DNA of 64,000 bases from Styela clava (taxonomy: Eukaryota; Chordata; Ascidiacea; Stolidobranchia; Styelidae), in the NCBI RefSeq assembly GCF_964204865.1, contig NC_135251.1:20770001-20834000 (forward strand). Reading direction: 5' to 3'. Within the stretch, counting starts at the first letter, position 1; each line of letters opens with the position of its first letter. A program made the position numbers and the translations under genes. Under the pieces are notes generated by a model, which did no database searches, had not been told where the DNA came from, and saw only the letters and a list, made by a program, of their open reading frames with translations. Positions 21,578-34,430 of the stretch are shown piece by piece.

Positions 21578-23385
21578 TTCCATTCAGATTGCTCAGCACT
21601 TTTCATTTGATTTATGTTCCAACTCCAGTGGTTTGGTTGAAGCTCTTCCATGCATGTTACAACAGTCTTAAATATAAAAATATTTAGTTTTATAAAAACA
21701 ATGCCTTCAGTTTTGGTGTGTCGTATCTATTTAGAAAATTTTTGTCAGTACGTATGCAGCTCTGTGCATGCCAGGGAGTGTTCTCATCATTGAGTTACAT
21801 TTCATTCTTGGCTATTGCTATGTAAACTGTGTTGACAAACTGAAAATACATTAGCAATTGGCTTTTAAACAAAATTCCTAAATTAGGACATGCTAAAATC
21901 TCTTGTTATATGAAAAATTTTATCTTCAATGGTGCAGTGTACAAGTTTTACAAAGTGTGAGAAAGAAAAATGCCTTGAATAATAAAATGTTTGTTCTATT
22001 CTGTATGTGTGAAAATCCCATTCTAGAAAAGTCATTTTTATTTGAACAACCCCTGCTGTTCATCTTTTCCAGTCAGCATTCCAAAGACATTTATGGGTCA
22101 ATTGGGGTTGGGTATCAATTGTAATGGCATGGGACAAAATATTTCATTCATATTCACTCCTATAAACGTCTGTGTTTGAGTACAAGCCTAATTATGATTG
22201 GTCAAATGCAAGCAAAAAAGATTTTTACATAGAACTTGAGTGTTTATAATATTTTAAAATCACATTGAAGGATTCTTGTTGGCCAAGGCCTAGATGCTAA
22301 TGATCTTCAGTTATATTCACTTGTTGGACACGTAGTGGACATAACAATCGTTTCAAAATTTTGTTGTTATTGTTATTATTTGTCTCCGTTAACACGTTTT
22401 GAAGAAATCGCTTTTCTCTTCGAATATTGGACCAATTGCTTTGAAATTTTCAGTGGTTGAAGATGAAAAATTACTCCAGAAGGCTATTACTTTTTTTTTC
22501 GCTATGACGTCATCCAAATTATGTGTCCATATATTTGAGCATAGCTCTCTTGTTTTATAAGTGTCGTCACAGTGTCACTAATTCATAGGTCTATATGAAT
22601 ATATACATTTTCGTGAGAACTCATGTGGGAATTGATAGTGTGCCTTGAAAGGTTTCATATTGAGTTTAATGCTTGACCCTGCTTGCAAGACGTATAGGTA
22701 ATTGTGCACTGTACTCGCTTGTATTGAGCCCAGTGTTTGTTTGAACTTGGAACGGACTAAATATTTTATTTTTCTTGTATTTTAAAGTGAATCGCTTCAA
22801 ATAAACGTCCTTGGAATTACAGCTTGGTTTATTTAGCGTTGACAGTGAGATACAAAAAATTGGATGTGTTTTTCGCATATTAGTAGTATATATTTACGAT
22901 TAAAACAGCTTGAACGGTAGAGCGAAAAGGCCGCTAAATGGTGGGAAAGGAAAACGGCGGTAAATCCTAAAGAGTAACAATTCCACCAGATTTTAACTGC
23001 CGGTCGTTTATTGATATTGGTGAATGTAAGCAATTGTCAACTTCAATAATTAAAGCGAATAGGGGCTTTCATATTTGGCTAAAAGAAAGGGAAGGATGGA
23101 AACAGTTTAATGGTTTCATCACAGGCGGGTAGTCGCGCACGGTTTGAAATGTTATGACTCCTAATACAGTATATGGAGACTCGATGCACCTCTGGGAAAA
23201 CCGCGGTGTTGTCAGTCTGGCTTCGAAGACTAAAAGACACTGAAATAAGAAAATTACGCGAGTGCGAACCGGCGAGAGAGTTCATGAGTTTGGGTTTGCT
23301 TGTGCTCTTTTTGATTTTCTATTCATTAGCGACGCGGGAAAATTCTTGATGAGATAACAAATGCTGGTATTTATTTTACCAAAGC
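21578..23385. other. Intergenic spacer with one dispersed repeat and the SIN1 5' region
   Basis: It contains the NAA50 3' untranslated region, a copy of dispersed repeat C (22,326-22,558), and a more GC-rich stretch at about 22,900-23,380 that probably holds the SIN1 promoter and 5' untranslated region. I see no gene in it. Confidence 0.5.
22326..22558 (+). repeat. Dispersed repeat C, copy 1
   Basis: It runs from 'ttggacacgtagtggacata' to 'tatatttgagcatagctctc'. A reverse-oriented copy is at 48,944-49,184 and a diverged partial copy near 27,200-27,320. Shared blocks are 'aaatcgcttttctctt', 'ggaccaattgctttgaaa', 'cagaaggctattactttttt' and 'gctatgacgtcat'. In the full copy GGACACGTAG and CTACGTGTCC form inverted motifs near the ends, hinting at a DNA transposon. 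Confidence 0.7.
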
Positions 23386-26300
23386 ATGGCGATGTTAGAC
23401 AATCCAGACTGGCTCTTGGATCACATTCGCCATTCCTTCATTACAAGCGATGACACAGGAATGTGCGAAATGGTTCTTCAGGACAACGATATGATGACAC
23501 TGTCACAACACAGGTTGAGAATTAAAGAGTTAAAAGAAGCTAAGCGCATTGAAAGGGCGAAAAAGAATCAAGTAAGTTTAAATTTTCTAGTAAATTCAAA
23601 CAATAAAAATTTCTGAAATTGATGTCTCTTCGTTCAGACGTTCTGGTATTATTGCAAATTTAGCTTTTGATTTCTTATGAACAGTCATTGTTGAGGTAGG
23701 GGAACAGCTGTTTTATTTGATAGGTATCCTATTTCTGTATTTATCTTGAGTACGGTATCTTAACTTCTGAACTTGTATTTATGATAAAATAAATGCAATA
23801 ATGGCTTAGTTCATCTGGATCTATATGATAAATATTGTGTCATTTCGCTTATTTCTGTTTTTTTAGTAAGTTTCAAAATAATATCTTAACATAGTATATT
23901 TTGTATAGTGGGTCAAACGCTAAAGACATAGAAACTCGTTGTTGTGTATGGTCCAGTATGGAATGAAGGATTGATTGACAAAAGACCCAATAATAATAAT
24001 ACAAGATATTTACAGAATATCATTGATATTCCAGAAAAAAGGTTTACCTGAATCATTTGGAAGATCAACACCTGTTGGATCTCCTCGAAGAACACCATCA
24101 GAATCGTCAACTACTTCATCTTCTAATCCTGTTATCGATGCTGATTCATCTGAAGCACTTTCTCCTCTTGCTCCATCACCTGATATTCTTTCTGGTTTGA
24201 AATTTTTCATGAGGCTTTTTTACCTTCATGAGCTACTACTGATACATGAGGAAGTACTATATGTTGAAGGACAGAATTGTTTTCATTGTATAGAGGGTTT
24301 TGATGGCCCAGTCTGGATTTCATGGCCTTTTTGAACGAGAAATCGGCTGTGCAATCAGAAATTCTCACGTGCAAATCTGAATTCCCGGCTTGCAATTATA
24401 GCTCACAGCGTGCAAAACAACTGTGCCCGCGTGCAATGATTTTCGACTTTAGATACTGTTCAGTACATCCCCGTAAAGTTATTGGATAGAAAATATGTTG
24501 AATCAGAACAAAATGGACATTCGACCTTTGACCCCGAATATTATTACTATACTTCGTCACTAATTTTGAGAGTGTTTGTGCAACTTTAGATAGACTTTAG
24601 GTACATCCGTGTAAAATTATTGTATAAAAAATATGTAGAATCAGAGCCGTAACTGACCAGCGCCGGCAAGTCTGGCGATCTTTTCGTCCATAACTATTCT
24701 CACGGGATTCCTATCATTCAACACGATACGCCATACCGCTAAGCAATTTTGTAATACGGTCTTTATTGCTTCGCATTTTTCGATCAGGCGAAATCTTGCA
24801 AGCTAGTATATAGTCGACAATTGTGGAGCTACAATTTGTTGGCATCTTTATATTACTGGATTATTAATTTAAAAGCCATTTAAATCAATTTTCATTGGTG
24901 AGCAATTGCAACTTTTCGGCGTGCAAAATTTAATTTGCTGGCGTGCATTTTTGCGGAGTGCTAGCGCCCTCTGGTGTGCACCTGCCATGGAATCCAGTAT
25001 GGTTGATGGCCAAATCTGATAAATGGTTATAGATGATACTACTGGTGTTGAAAGCATTTTTTTCCAAATAGGCGATTTCACTTTTAATCTGTCGCAACAA
25101 AAGAACATGGTAGTATAGATCAATATGATACGTATGGAGGCTAAATATAAACAAGCTATAACTTTCTTATTTTCACCTTATCTGAACAAATTTTTTTTCG
25201 ATATTTAGTTTTGCCTGTATACCTAGTTATTGTTTTGTCAACTGTTATTTTTGTCATACCACAGAAATTTAATAATTGAAACATTTATAAATATAACTAA
25301 TTGGACAAAAATATTATTTGTTCCATTATAAACGATTATGTTAGTAATAGTCAAATATGATACAGCAGTATTTTTCAATAATCATTGTATCTGGAAGTTG
25401 AACCTACATATTCTGTACATCTACAAAATCCTAAAAATCCATCATTTTTACGATTGGTTTTGCATTTTAACCGAGTTGATGCACGGCATGAAAGCTAAAC
25501 AAATGTATTATTCTACAGGTTGGGATTTTGGGGTTCGTAGACGATCAAACACCGCTCAGAAACTTGAGAGAATTCGTAAAGAGAGACAAAGTAGAGTCAA
25601 AGTAAACAATGTGCCTTGGAGAAAAAAGAACCCAAAGATAACCGAGGTATACTTTAGATTTCTATGGCGCTTGAGGCATAGAGGCAATTCAATATCAATT
25701 CTATTTATGAATTTATTTGTGCTTTGCAATAATAGGTTGGTTGGTTGGTTAATCAGTCGAGAATAGTAAAATATTTGTGAAATTTCAATTAACATTTTCT
25801 GTAAAGTATAGAATAGCCATCTATTTATAAACCATTTTGAAATTACTATAGCACAATAGCTCTCTTTACATCAGGGTTTCCCAAACCACGCAATGGCTTC
25901 ACCAAGGGTCCATGACGATATGAAAAGAATGTGATCGATCTTTAATGATTGATTGCAATGCGTCCTTTGGTTGAGCATTGCCGATGAATGCCTGAATCCA
26001 TTTCTGTCAGGAAAGACAATTAAAATTTTATTGCCTCTTGCAAAAACATACTCGTATTAGGCAGCATTTCCAGCTCTCACCAATATGATGACAAATACAG
26101 GAAACTTTGATTTACATGATAAACTCAATATTTCTATCATCCACCATCATTTGATGTTTATTATTTCTGTATCATTTCTATCCTGAATTAACTTAGGAAC
26201 AACTAAACACAATGTTTGAGAAGAAAAGATTGAATGATGATGAAGTTTTCACGAGTGATGATATTTCCACAACGTTGAGCAGAGTCAAGTTCAGTGCGAA

Positions 26301-29300
26301 TGTAATATCTTCAACAACTTTACCTAGCAATAGTGAAGAAACAAAACATTATGGTTTTGCTGTGAAAGACGATCACTCGAATTCTCCTACGGTTGATGGA
26401 TTTGTGTTACAGATACCAGTACCTCATCTCTCAAATCATATATCTACGAACGGTCTGCCTGAAATCATAACTAGTAATGAAGTTGGGACTTATTCGAAAA
26501 AGAAAAACGCCATTTCTGCATTGTCTACTTTATTAATAACGCAGTCTACGGATCAGTATGATAACCCATTTCGCGAATATTCGAAATTTGATGGTCCAGG
26601 ACAAACAGCTGGAGTAAAAAAAGTGGATATATTTGTTTGGCCGTATGGTGCGGAGAAACCAAGATTTGCAATGTTGGTGTCGGTACTAGCACAAAAGGCA
26701 AAGGTGGGTCAGCTACAATGGCATACGCAGTTCATGATTCCATATTTTTTAAAATTTCGATGTATTTTTTTAACTTCTCAACTGCAACACTTCATTCTGA
26801 GGTTAACATGGGCTATCTACAGCCAGCGGACTAAATTCGGCCGTCAGGTGATTCAATCTCGCCCTGCAAAAGGCTTGTTAGACTATGATCGTAGCATGTG
26901 TAAGTTGTATTTTAGGTTACCACATACTTTCATGATATGGGGGACTTTACTAACAAAACTTTAACTTGTTTTCTCGCTCACTCAATTCGACGGCGTGCTC
27001 TCCACACCGTTTCTTTTGTCTTGTGTGCTTGTACTTTCCATGTTACACTTCTATGGCCTGCCAGTCTGTGTGGGCAAAATATTTGGCACTGTGCCCACTC
27101 CTGTTCTAATACCTCATTGGCTACGAAGTATATATATATATAGATCCCTTTGGTAAATTATGGTTACCGTAAGTCTGGGAAGATCATTGGAGTTGGTGAT
27201 GTTGTGAAGAAATCGCTTTTCCCTGCAAGGCTGCAACCACTGGACTAATTGTTTTCAAACTTGAAGTTGAAGATTGATTATTAAAGGCTAGGCTATTCCA
27301 TTTTTTGGTAATCTTGTTCCGAGGCCTATGGGGCCCAGTATTCACCCCAAATTTTGATGTTTCATTGTAATTCACAGAATGCTTTTTTGACATTTGACTT
27401 CATGCCCATTAATTTATGTGTTGCTGTCTTGTTTTGTTTAATCAGTTTATGATTTAACCATTTTTTAAAGGGATGTGTGTTTCTAAATAAAGTATATCGG
27501 TAATGTCATCAAACCATCTTCCCTTTACACGAAAATATTATTCTTCTAATTTTCTGATGTGAAAGATTTATTTATTTACTGTATTATCTGCTTCAGTAGA
27601 TTTGAAAAAATAACCTAATCGTATTCAACATAGAAGTCACCTGAGCACCAAGCAAAGCCCTTTTGATGTGCTTCACCTTGTCTGGATGAATTCAATTATT
27701 TTCAACGTTTCTTGATATAAAATATTTTAGTCCGGCATATACCATTTCAATTGCAAATTTATGTTTATCAGGTACAAGATGTCATAGGTTTAACATGTTG
27801 GAAATATCTTGTTGAGAACCAAGAGCCTCCGTTAACAGGAAAAACTGTACAAGTGGGTTTGTTTATATTTCTTATGTAGTTTCATATTGTTTTGCTTGAT
27901 ATTACATTGTACATTGCTGTATTATAATAATACAGCTGGGTCATTTTTAATTACTATATGAAAATTATTTTATTGGAATTTAGGTAACTAGTTACAGTAA
28001 TGTAAAGATAATTGGAATATTCAGGTAAATTTAATATTGGTGATATTCGATAAAATTAATAGCCTATCTTACTTAAAAATATTTTCATTCGAAAATTTCT
28101 GATTATAATTTATAAGCATTCAATAACTGACAGTCAGGCATAAAAAGATATTTTTTTCCGAGTTCTGGCAATGGTTGAAATCCCATGCCCACCACATCAC
28201 CCAGATTCTAATAGCTGGGTAGGCAATGCCGAACCTGAGAGATTATTGATCATTAAAAAAAAGCCGCTTGTATATCGTTAGATATCCATGGATGCTTTTA
28301 TATGGCCTTGTTTGAAACGATAGGTGTGAATAACCATCATATAATTAAACTCAATTTCTGTCCATGTGATTCCTGCATATTTTAATTGTTGAACATGAGC
28401 GAATCTAGAATAGATTTAAAAAAGTATTTTAGAATGTATTTTGAATGGTTAACTATTCGATTTTGGTCATTCTTAGTTGTACATATTCAGAGAGTCCGAA
28501 AATAAGATTATAGATATAATTAAGGCTTGGTGATATTTCTGTAAATTATTTTACAAGTGAAAATGAATATTTTTGTTGAAATTTAGTTTCAAAATACTTG
28601 GCAGATGGTGATATTATAATGTCATCTTTCAATGTATATACTGGCATTGAACAATAATACATTTGTGGTATAAATGGTATATATATACTTGTATTTTGGT
28701 TTGGTGGAAGGCTGGCTGGCCCACAGAAATAATATTTAATACTTGGTTTCATCAAATTTTACCAAAAGTAACAATTTAAATTAAATAATGACAGCTAATT
28801 AATGTCACTTCAATTTGAATAGTTACATGTTTTGCATAGTTTTTATGTTTGTGTAAATAATGTTGGATTTGTTTATGTATTCAATTTTGCTTTAATTCTA
28901 ACTAATTGGGAAAAATAATAACTACTTCGTTTGAAAACCCATGTTTCATTATGGTAAAATTGTTTTCTGTTTTTGCTTCTCGCTAATCATGGGCTTCAAA
29001 ACTAATAAAAATCAAGATGACATTGATTTGAAAAAAAACTGTCTTGAACACTCCAAGTTTGATTAGGAATGCTCATCCATATCTAAAATAAAGATACCTA
29101 CCGTAATTAATAATTCACTATGTTTGGGCAATAATCTGCAAAAGGTCCTTTTACAGATAGGTTTTTTTTTAGAAGTGTGAATTGAATGCTTGGAATACTT
29201 GACCTACTTTATGTTTTACTACAAATAAAACAGTTTGAATTAAAGATTGATTCTTGAACTGTTGAATATTGTTCACACAACAAAACAGTGAATCTCTGCG

Positions 29301-32291
29301 CACTTTGTTGTGGGTCTAATCATTCAACATAAAAGCCAAGCACTGTAAGCACACAGTAATAATTCTTTTATGGTATGCAAGCTTTGAGTTGAAAAAAGTT
29401 CATCTATTTTGTTGAATTCCACTTTTAAAGAATTTTACTTTTAAGTGCTGCTTTCTTGTCTGTGTTGAAATTGTCAACAAATTGCCAAATTGTGACAATA
29501 GATTACAGGTCTTGGTATCTCTGCCAAATGAGCCCTTTCAAGTCGGGTGCATGATTTACAAGGAGTATGAAAAACATTTATTGAAATAAATTAATTTTCA
29601 GAGATTCTCACTTCATATAGCAGAGGATGATGGTACTGTCGATACAGATTTTCCTCCTCTCGATCCAACAGAACCATTTTCCAAGTTTAGTTTTGCTACT
29701 TTATCACTGGTAGAAAAGAAAATTACATCTGATGAAGATGATGACGATGAAAGTGGAGTTAAAGAAACTGTTTTTGTTAAAGTAAGATATAAAAATAAAT
29801 CATGTGTAGGAATGTGTCCAGATTAAGGAAAAACATTTTCCCCATAACGGCTTTATCGATTCTGTATATTAAAATGGTTATCATGCATATGTGCAACAAT
29901 TTTATGAACATTAAAACAAGATTATTTTTTAAAATATAGAAGGATGCTAATGCTAAGGAAGGTTATCGAAAAACAAATTGATTATTTGAATGCATATGCA
30001 GTTATTTGCATTCGAAATCAGCGATATTCGATTATAGCAATTTGCAAATATATGATTTTAGGTAAAAAATTGAATTTGAAATTTATAAGCATTTGACTTA
30101 TGATGATTCTAACTTCTGACACTGCAAAAAAAGGAAACTGATCAAAACAATGTAAATTAAAACTATGACCCAATTTAGGGTACTCTCGTATTGTGTGTAA
30201 CAGGTTAGGGTTAGGCCAATTTTCCTTATTTTTACACAACTTGATGTAAAATAGGCGAACAAAATTCGTTACCTCCATATTGGTACAAAGTACACACACT
30301 TCTGGAGCGCCCAATTTAGAATATGTTTGATATTCAAACATGCTATTTAAGTTGTTCAGTTTTGGCCATCTCTGGTATCAGGTGATTCTAACGTTATCAC
30401 TTGGTATATCAATATTGTGGAAAAGTTCATCGTTTCACAGTTACTTTTGAGAAATCATCTCCACCTTATATACCATTTTGATTTAGTTGTATTTTCAAAA
30501 TATAACATAGCTTGCGCCTCGGAATAGAATAATTACTCATCGATCTCAAGATCGGTAAGTATGTTGATAGGTATTTGTCTGTTTGTTTGTTTGTCTGTTA
30601 GATACACGCGATATCTCACGAAAGCGAGGTTCAATCTGCTCCAAATTTTGCATGTGCATTCATCATAGTTCGGAACAGAAGCCTATTGATTTTCGATGAA
30701 TTATGTCGTATAATTAGCGAGTTATTAATTAATTAGTGATGGGACACACGGTGTCACTATGGAGTAAGAGCGCTGTTTTGGAGGATCCCCTAACCTCCGA
30801 TCGACAAGTCTTTGGTCTCCGACCGATATTCTCGTTTTATTTTTAATATGATTGACTTTTACAGGTAAATGATTTTGGCGGATCGTCTCTTGTGAGAGTT
30901 GATGATTTGAGTATTACAATGGGAGAAATTCTAAAGAAAACACTGAAGAAGCGAAAAGGGCAAACTTACACCGGAAGGTGTGAATTTCTATGCAATACTA
31001 GTTTTAAGTATTTGAATTTTTTCAATCTGCTTTATCAAACCTATAGAAACGCTCCCAAACCTAAGCTTTTGCTTAGTAGGGTGTAAGAAAGAACGTTTTT
31101 GATATTTCTCGAATACAGTGTATTTGGTATTATATATCTGCGACACCTAATGTTTACGCTGCTATTCTAATCATATGTGTTGGAGATTTTAAATCTCACC
31201 CATTTCATAATCCAGAGTTAAGAATCTTGGAACGCTATGCCATGCCCAAAATATTATGTTCCTCCCAAATCCAGTAATTCCGTGACTTCTTGTTATGAGC
31301 TTTGTAAAAATACACCCATAATTTTTTTATGTTCTTTTTATTGCTCTTATCCAAATTCTGGATATAGCAGAGTATAAAAAACATCCTAATACAATCTTTA
31401 TCAATGTTAAACGATGTTGCTCAAACATATTTGTTTTAAATTAATCGTTTTGTCATTTCATGTTTGCTTTCTCATTCTAGGTATCGACTGGAATACCAGG
31501 ATAGAGTCGGTGTTGCGGTTGATGAAGATCAAACTTTAGAAAGTACTGGTACTATGGAGTTTTATTTAGTTCGAGAACACAGTTCCCGAAATAATTATAT
31601 GTCGAATACTTTTGATGGAAGCATAAAAACAATGTCAAGCGGGCTCTCACCGCCTAATGAAGACGAATACAAATTTCCGCCAACACAGAGAACACCTTCA
31701 CAAAGCGATAACTCTTTTATATTTGTTCCAACGATGGAATATGTCACATTCAGATTCTATCAATCGCACAAAGTCAGGCCAGCGACGCCTGTCGATTTCT
31801 CTGTTGGTCCCAGCCAGGTTGATATTGAACCTGTGGATCGCAGAGAGACAAGATCGACTTTCGCTATTTTTTTATCACCTAGAAAAACACTTTCTATTCG
31901 GGTTTCTATGTTAGCATATTGCGCAATACACGATTCGAAAAATCGTGCAAATTCACTTTCAGTTTCACCGTCTTCCTCTTCCGGTTCTTTTTCTTCTTCA
32001 ATGTCTTCTTTTGTAAATCAAGACACTATTTCAACAAAATCAACCGATAAATCAATATTCAAACTTTATTATAAATTATCTGAAAATCATACGGACTTTA
32101 AACATCTCACTCTTGAAGGGCCGAGTGATGATGTACAGGACGCCGTTGAAAGAGTTCGAAACGTAATGATGCTCAATGGAGACAGAAATTTACAAGGAAT
32201 TTTTGAAGCAATCAAATTTGGAATACCTCAGTCAACTTCTTCGGTTAGCAATAGCACTTCTGCAAAAAGGAAAGGCAGCATTTTTCGGTGA
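23386..32291 (+). CDS. MAPKAP1: SIN1 / MAPKAP1, TORC2 subunit
   Basis: Eight exons join in frame: 23,386-23,571, 24,035-24,194, 25,519-25,646, 26,197-26,703, 27,772-27,852, 29,602-29,781, 30,865-30,977 and 31,481-32,291. They give about 721 aa, longer than human SIN1 (about 520). The N terminus [18 protein letters not shown] and [11 protein letters not shown] match the family. [13 protein letters not shown] follows. The CRIM domain (about 281-400) has [11 protein letters not shown] and the acidic loop [15 protein letters not shown] (361-375) that recruits substrates to TORC2. Then come a Ras-binding-like region (about 403-485, ending [11 protein letters not shown]) and a PH domain (about 538-660). 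Extra length comes from Ser/Pro-rich exon 2, exon 4 and a Ser-rich loop inside the PH part. The exon 2 donor (G|GTTTGA) is weak, so alternative splicing there is possible. A poly-A signal is at 32,660. Confidence 0.9.
24300..25018. mobile_element. Probable non-autonomous element in SIN1 intron 2
   Basis: The edges carry imperfect inverted repeats: left 'ccagtctggatttcatggcc', right complement 'ccatactggattccatggca'. Inside are several CGTGCAA or GTGCAAA motifs at both ends (24,350-24,440 and 24,890-24,990). There are also two diverged copies of a ~75-bp unit ('gtacatccccgtaaagttattggata', about 24,460 and 24,605). Non-coding; class unknown. Confidence 0.45.
27200..27320 (+). repeat. Dispersed repeat C, partial diverged copy in SIN1 intron 4
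   Basis: 'gaagaaatcgcttttcc', 'ggactaattg' and 'aaaggctaggctatt' align in order with the copy at 22,400-22,490, with clear divergence and truncated ends. Confidence 0.45.
30179..30311. mobile_element. MITE, GGTACTCC family, copy 2, in SIN1 intron 6
   Basis: This internally deleted member of 133 bp has ends GGTACTC... and ...GGAGCGCC. It is flanked by a perfect 8-bp direct repeat CAATTTAG (30,171-30,178 and 30,312-30,319). This copy shows that the family makes 8-bp target duplications. Confidence 0.8.
30590..30842 (+). repeat. Dispersed repeat D, copy 2, in SIN1 intron 6
   Basis: It aligns with 8,700-8,998 from 'gatatctcacgaaagcg' to 'gaccgatattctcgtt'. A GTTT microsatellite ('tctgtttgtttgtttgtctg') precedes it. 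It ends about 20 bp before the acceptor of SIN1 exon 7. Confidence 0.65.
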
Positions 32292-33591
32292 TATTCAGAA
32301 AATAAGGCACATTCGCAACTTTATTCAAATTTTGATTGTTCAAAGATTATGGGTTGGGAAGAATTTAACAAGAATTTGTTTCGAATGCTAGAATTCGGAA
32401 AAACTGAAAATATGGTTTTCATCAAAAAAATTTGACTCTTGCTAAAATCACTACTCAAATTTAACAAAAACTCTTTCATTGTAATGTATTACAAATAAGC
32501 TTTTTTAACATAATCAAATTGTTGGCTAACTGTTTTTTTAAACTTATCATGAATTCTCATTGTTACGTTCAAGTCCTCAGTTATTTTGGTGCATTATTTG
32601 AGAATAGACCTATTTATTCTTCGCCAGGCATGTTGAATTTATTAACGAAGGTTGGAATTAATAAATACTCGTATAGGTTGCAACCTTTGTTAGATTGAAC
32701 ATATCTTCAAGTCAATATTTTTGCAGTATATTATTTGAAGATGCCATTTACATCTTCTATGTATTGTGGCACGGTTTTACCAATACAAATTTTCACGCAA
32801 TGCCCTTTTTTATATTGGCCTGTTCGATCATTAATTTTAAACTGTTGGATGTGAAAGCGAACTTCCCAATCAACAAATTTTGCACAATGGGTTTATCTTT
32901 CAAGGTGCTATTAAAATGAGAACATTCTTCCACATGGTGCTTTCTGCGAAACCTGAAAATTAAGAAATTTTATATGTAATGAGGGATGGGCTTTATGACG
33001 ATTATTTCATAATTATCATCTGTTTTAGAATATGTCCAGATGGAAAATTCATCAAATAATAGGAATTTGGCACATCAATATCAAATTTTACATTTTGCAC
33101 ATTTTTATGGTTGGTAACTTAGAATAACGGAAATTTAGAAATTTCTGATTTATAAAGTTGAAAATTTGCAACACTCTGTATTTCAAGCGAGGACCTGGTT
33201 CGTGATCCCAAGTATTTTGTGATTTGAAATGGAATGATCATCTCAAAGAATAGTAGGAAACGAAGGCATGCTGTAATATATAATTGTTTTAATTGGCTAA
33301 TTCTAAAGAAATGCATGTCTTTTTCTGATGTCAAATATTAAAAAGTGTTTTAGTTCTTGTTATAAAGTGAATTATTTCATAGCCTCTTTTGCGAAAATAA
33401 TATTGTTATGAGTATTCGATTTTTGCTCTTCGCAAAATGGCTTTTGTGTCCCTTTTTGATTATTGAGATTTTTTACTTGCTCAATTAACTAACTGCTCAA
33501 TCGCACATTTTCTACCTATTCGGTGCAATAAGAAAATCAATGAATGAAGTGATCGGTGTCCCAGTATATCACGATGAATCGGAAATCTGGA

Positions 33592-33904
33592 TAGGATTTA
33601 CATTTTATCCTGGGGATAAGAAAGACGTTAAGTCGGCTTAATCATATGATGAACTACGTTCTCTCGTCCGGTTACCAGTCCATGTTGGGTATGGGGTTAG
33701 TTAGCCAGTTATTTGTTTTCAGAAGCATGGACTTAATTAATGTGTGTCTATCGGGTCGGTTTACAATCCATAATTACATGCTGAGGTTATATTAACCATT
33801 ACCCACAGTAGGTATTTTGATCAGTTACCCGTACCCTTTCTGTATCTGCTAATGGATAAGCCGTCTTATCGGCTTTCCTCTCCCTCGGGATAAATATGTA
33901 AATC
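33592..33904. mobile_element. SINE fragments, reverse body and forward tail
   Basis: 33,592-33,745 reads as the reverse complement of the SINE 3' part ('ggatttacattttatcctgggg', 'ctctcgtccggttaccagtcc', 'cagaagcatggactt'). 33,850-33,904 is a forward SINE end ('ggataagccgtcttatcggc', 'gggataaatatgtaaatcc'). Confidence 0.7.
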
Positions 33905-34069
33905 CTAATGCGGCTGAAAGATTCAACTTGTTAGTTACTCCTCCAACTTAGGAACTTTTGTTGAGAAAGAACGTGATATGATTAGGTTAATTTGTCAGCT
34001 TTTTCTTCTCCAGATGAATATGAACGTTTTACCCGACTCCAGTAAGGTATGCCTGTACATCGGGAGTCT

Positions 34070-34218
34070 GCGCGGCGGTGTGGCTCATCGTGCTTAGCGT
34101 TAGGAATACGCTCGCCACCGCACCTCTGATTACTCTGCGTGGGTTTGAATCCAACGCAGGGATGATTAAGTGCGAGAGAATTGCTGGACTCCTCTCCGCC
34201 GCAGGGTGGTTCCACTTA
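34070..34218 (+). mobile_element. SINE 5' head fragment
   Basis: The tRNA-like head is present with 'gtgtggctcatcgtgctta' as A box and a degenerate B box 'gggtttgaatcca', then 'ttgctggactcctctccgcc'. The body and tail are missing. It ends about 210 bp upstream of the GH31 start codon. Confidence 0.75.
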
Positions 34219-34430
34219 GTTATAAATTCGTAAGTGCTATCCATGTCACTGATTTGTCACAATTATTACTTAATGCCCTTCAATAAAATCCGGGGTACGT
34301 CGATGGCTGCATGCGTACATTATCATGTTTGCGCATTGATTAGTCAATATTTACCAAAATAGTAATTACGCGTAAGGTTATCATTCTGGCTTCGATACAG
34401 ATATATAACTGCCGCTGATCTTCTTTGGTC

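Larger units (their letters stand above)
32292..34430. other. Intergenic spacer with SINE fragments
   Basis: It contains the SIN1 3' untranslated region and three SINE pieces: a reverse body fragment at about 33,592-33,745, a forward tail at about 33,850-33,904, and a forward head at 34,070-34,218. I see no gene. Short frames over the SINE pieces are spurious. Confidence 0.6.

Noticed and set aside
31657-31914. Alternative-frame ORFs inside SIN1 exon 8 and other coding exons
   Set aside because: They are shadows of the real reading frame with no independent evidence.
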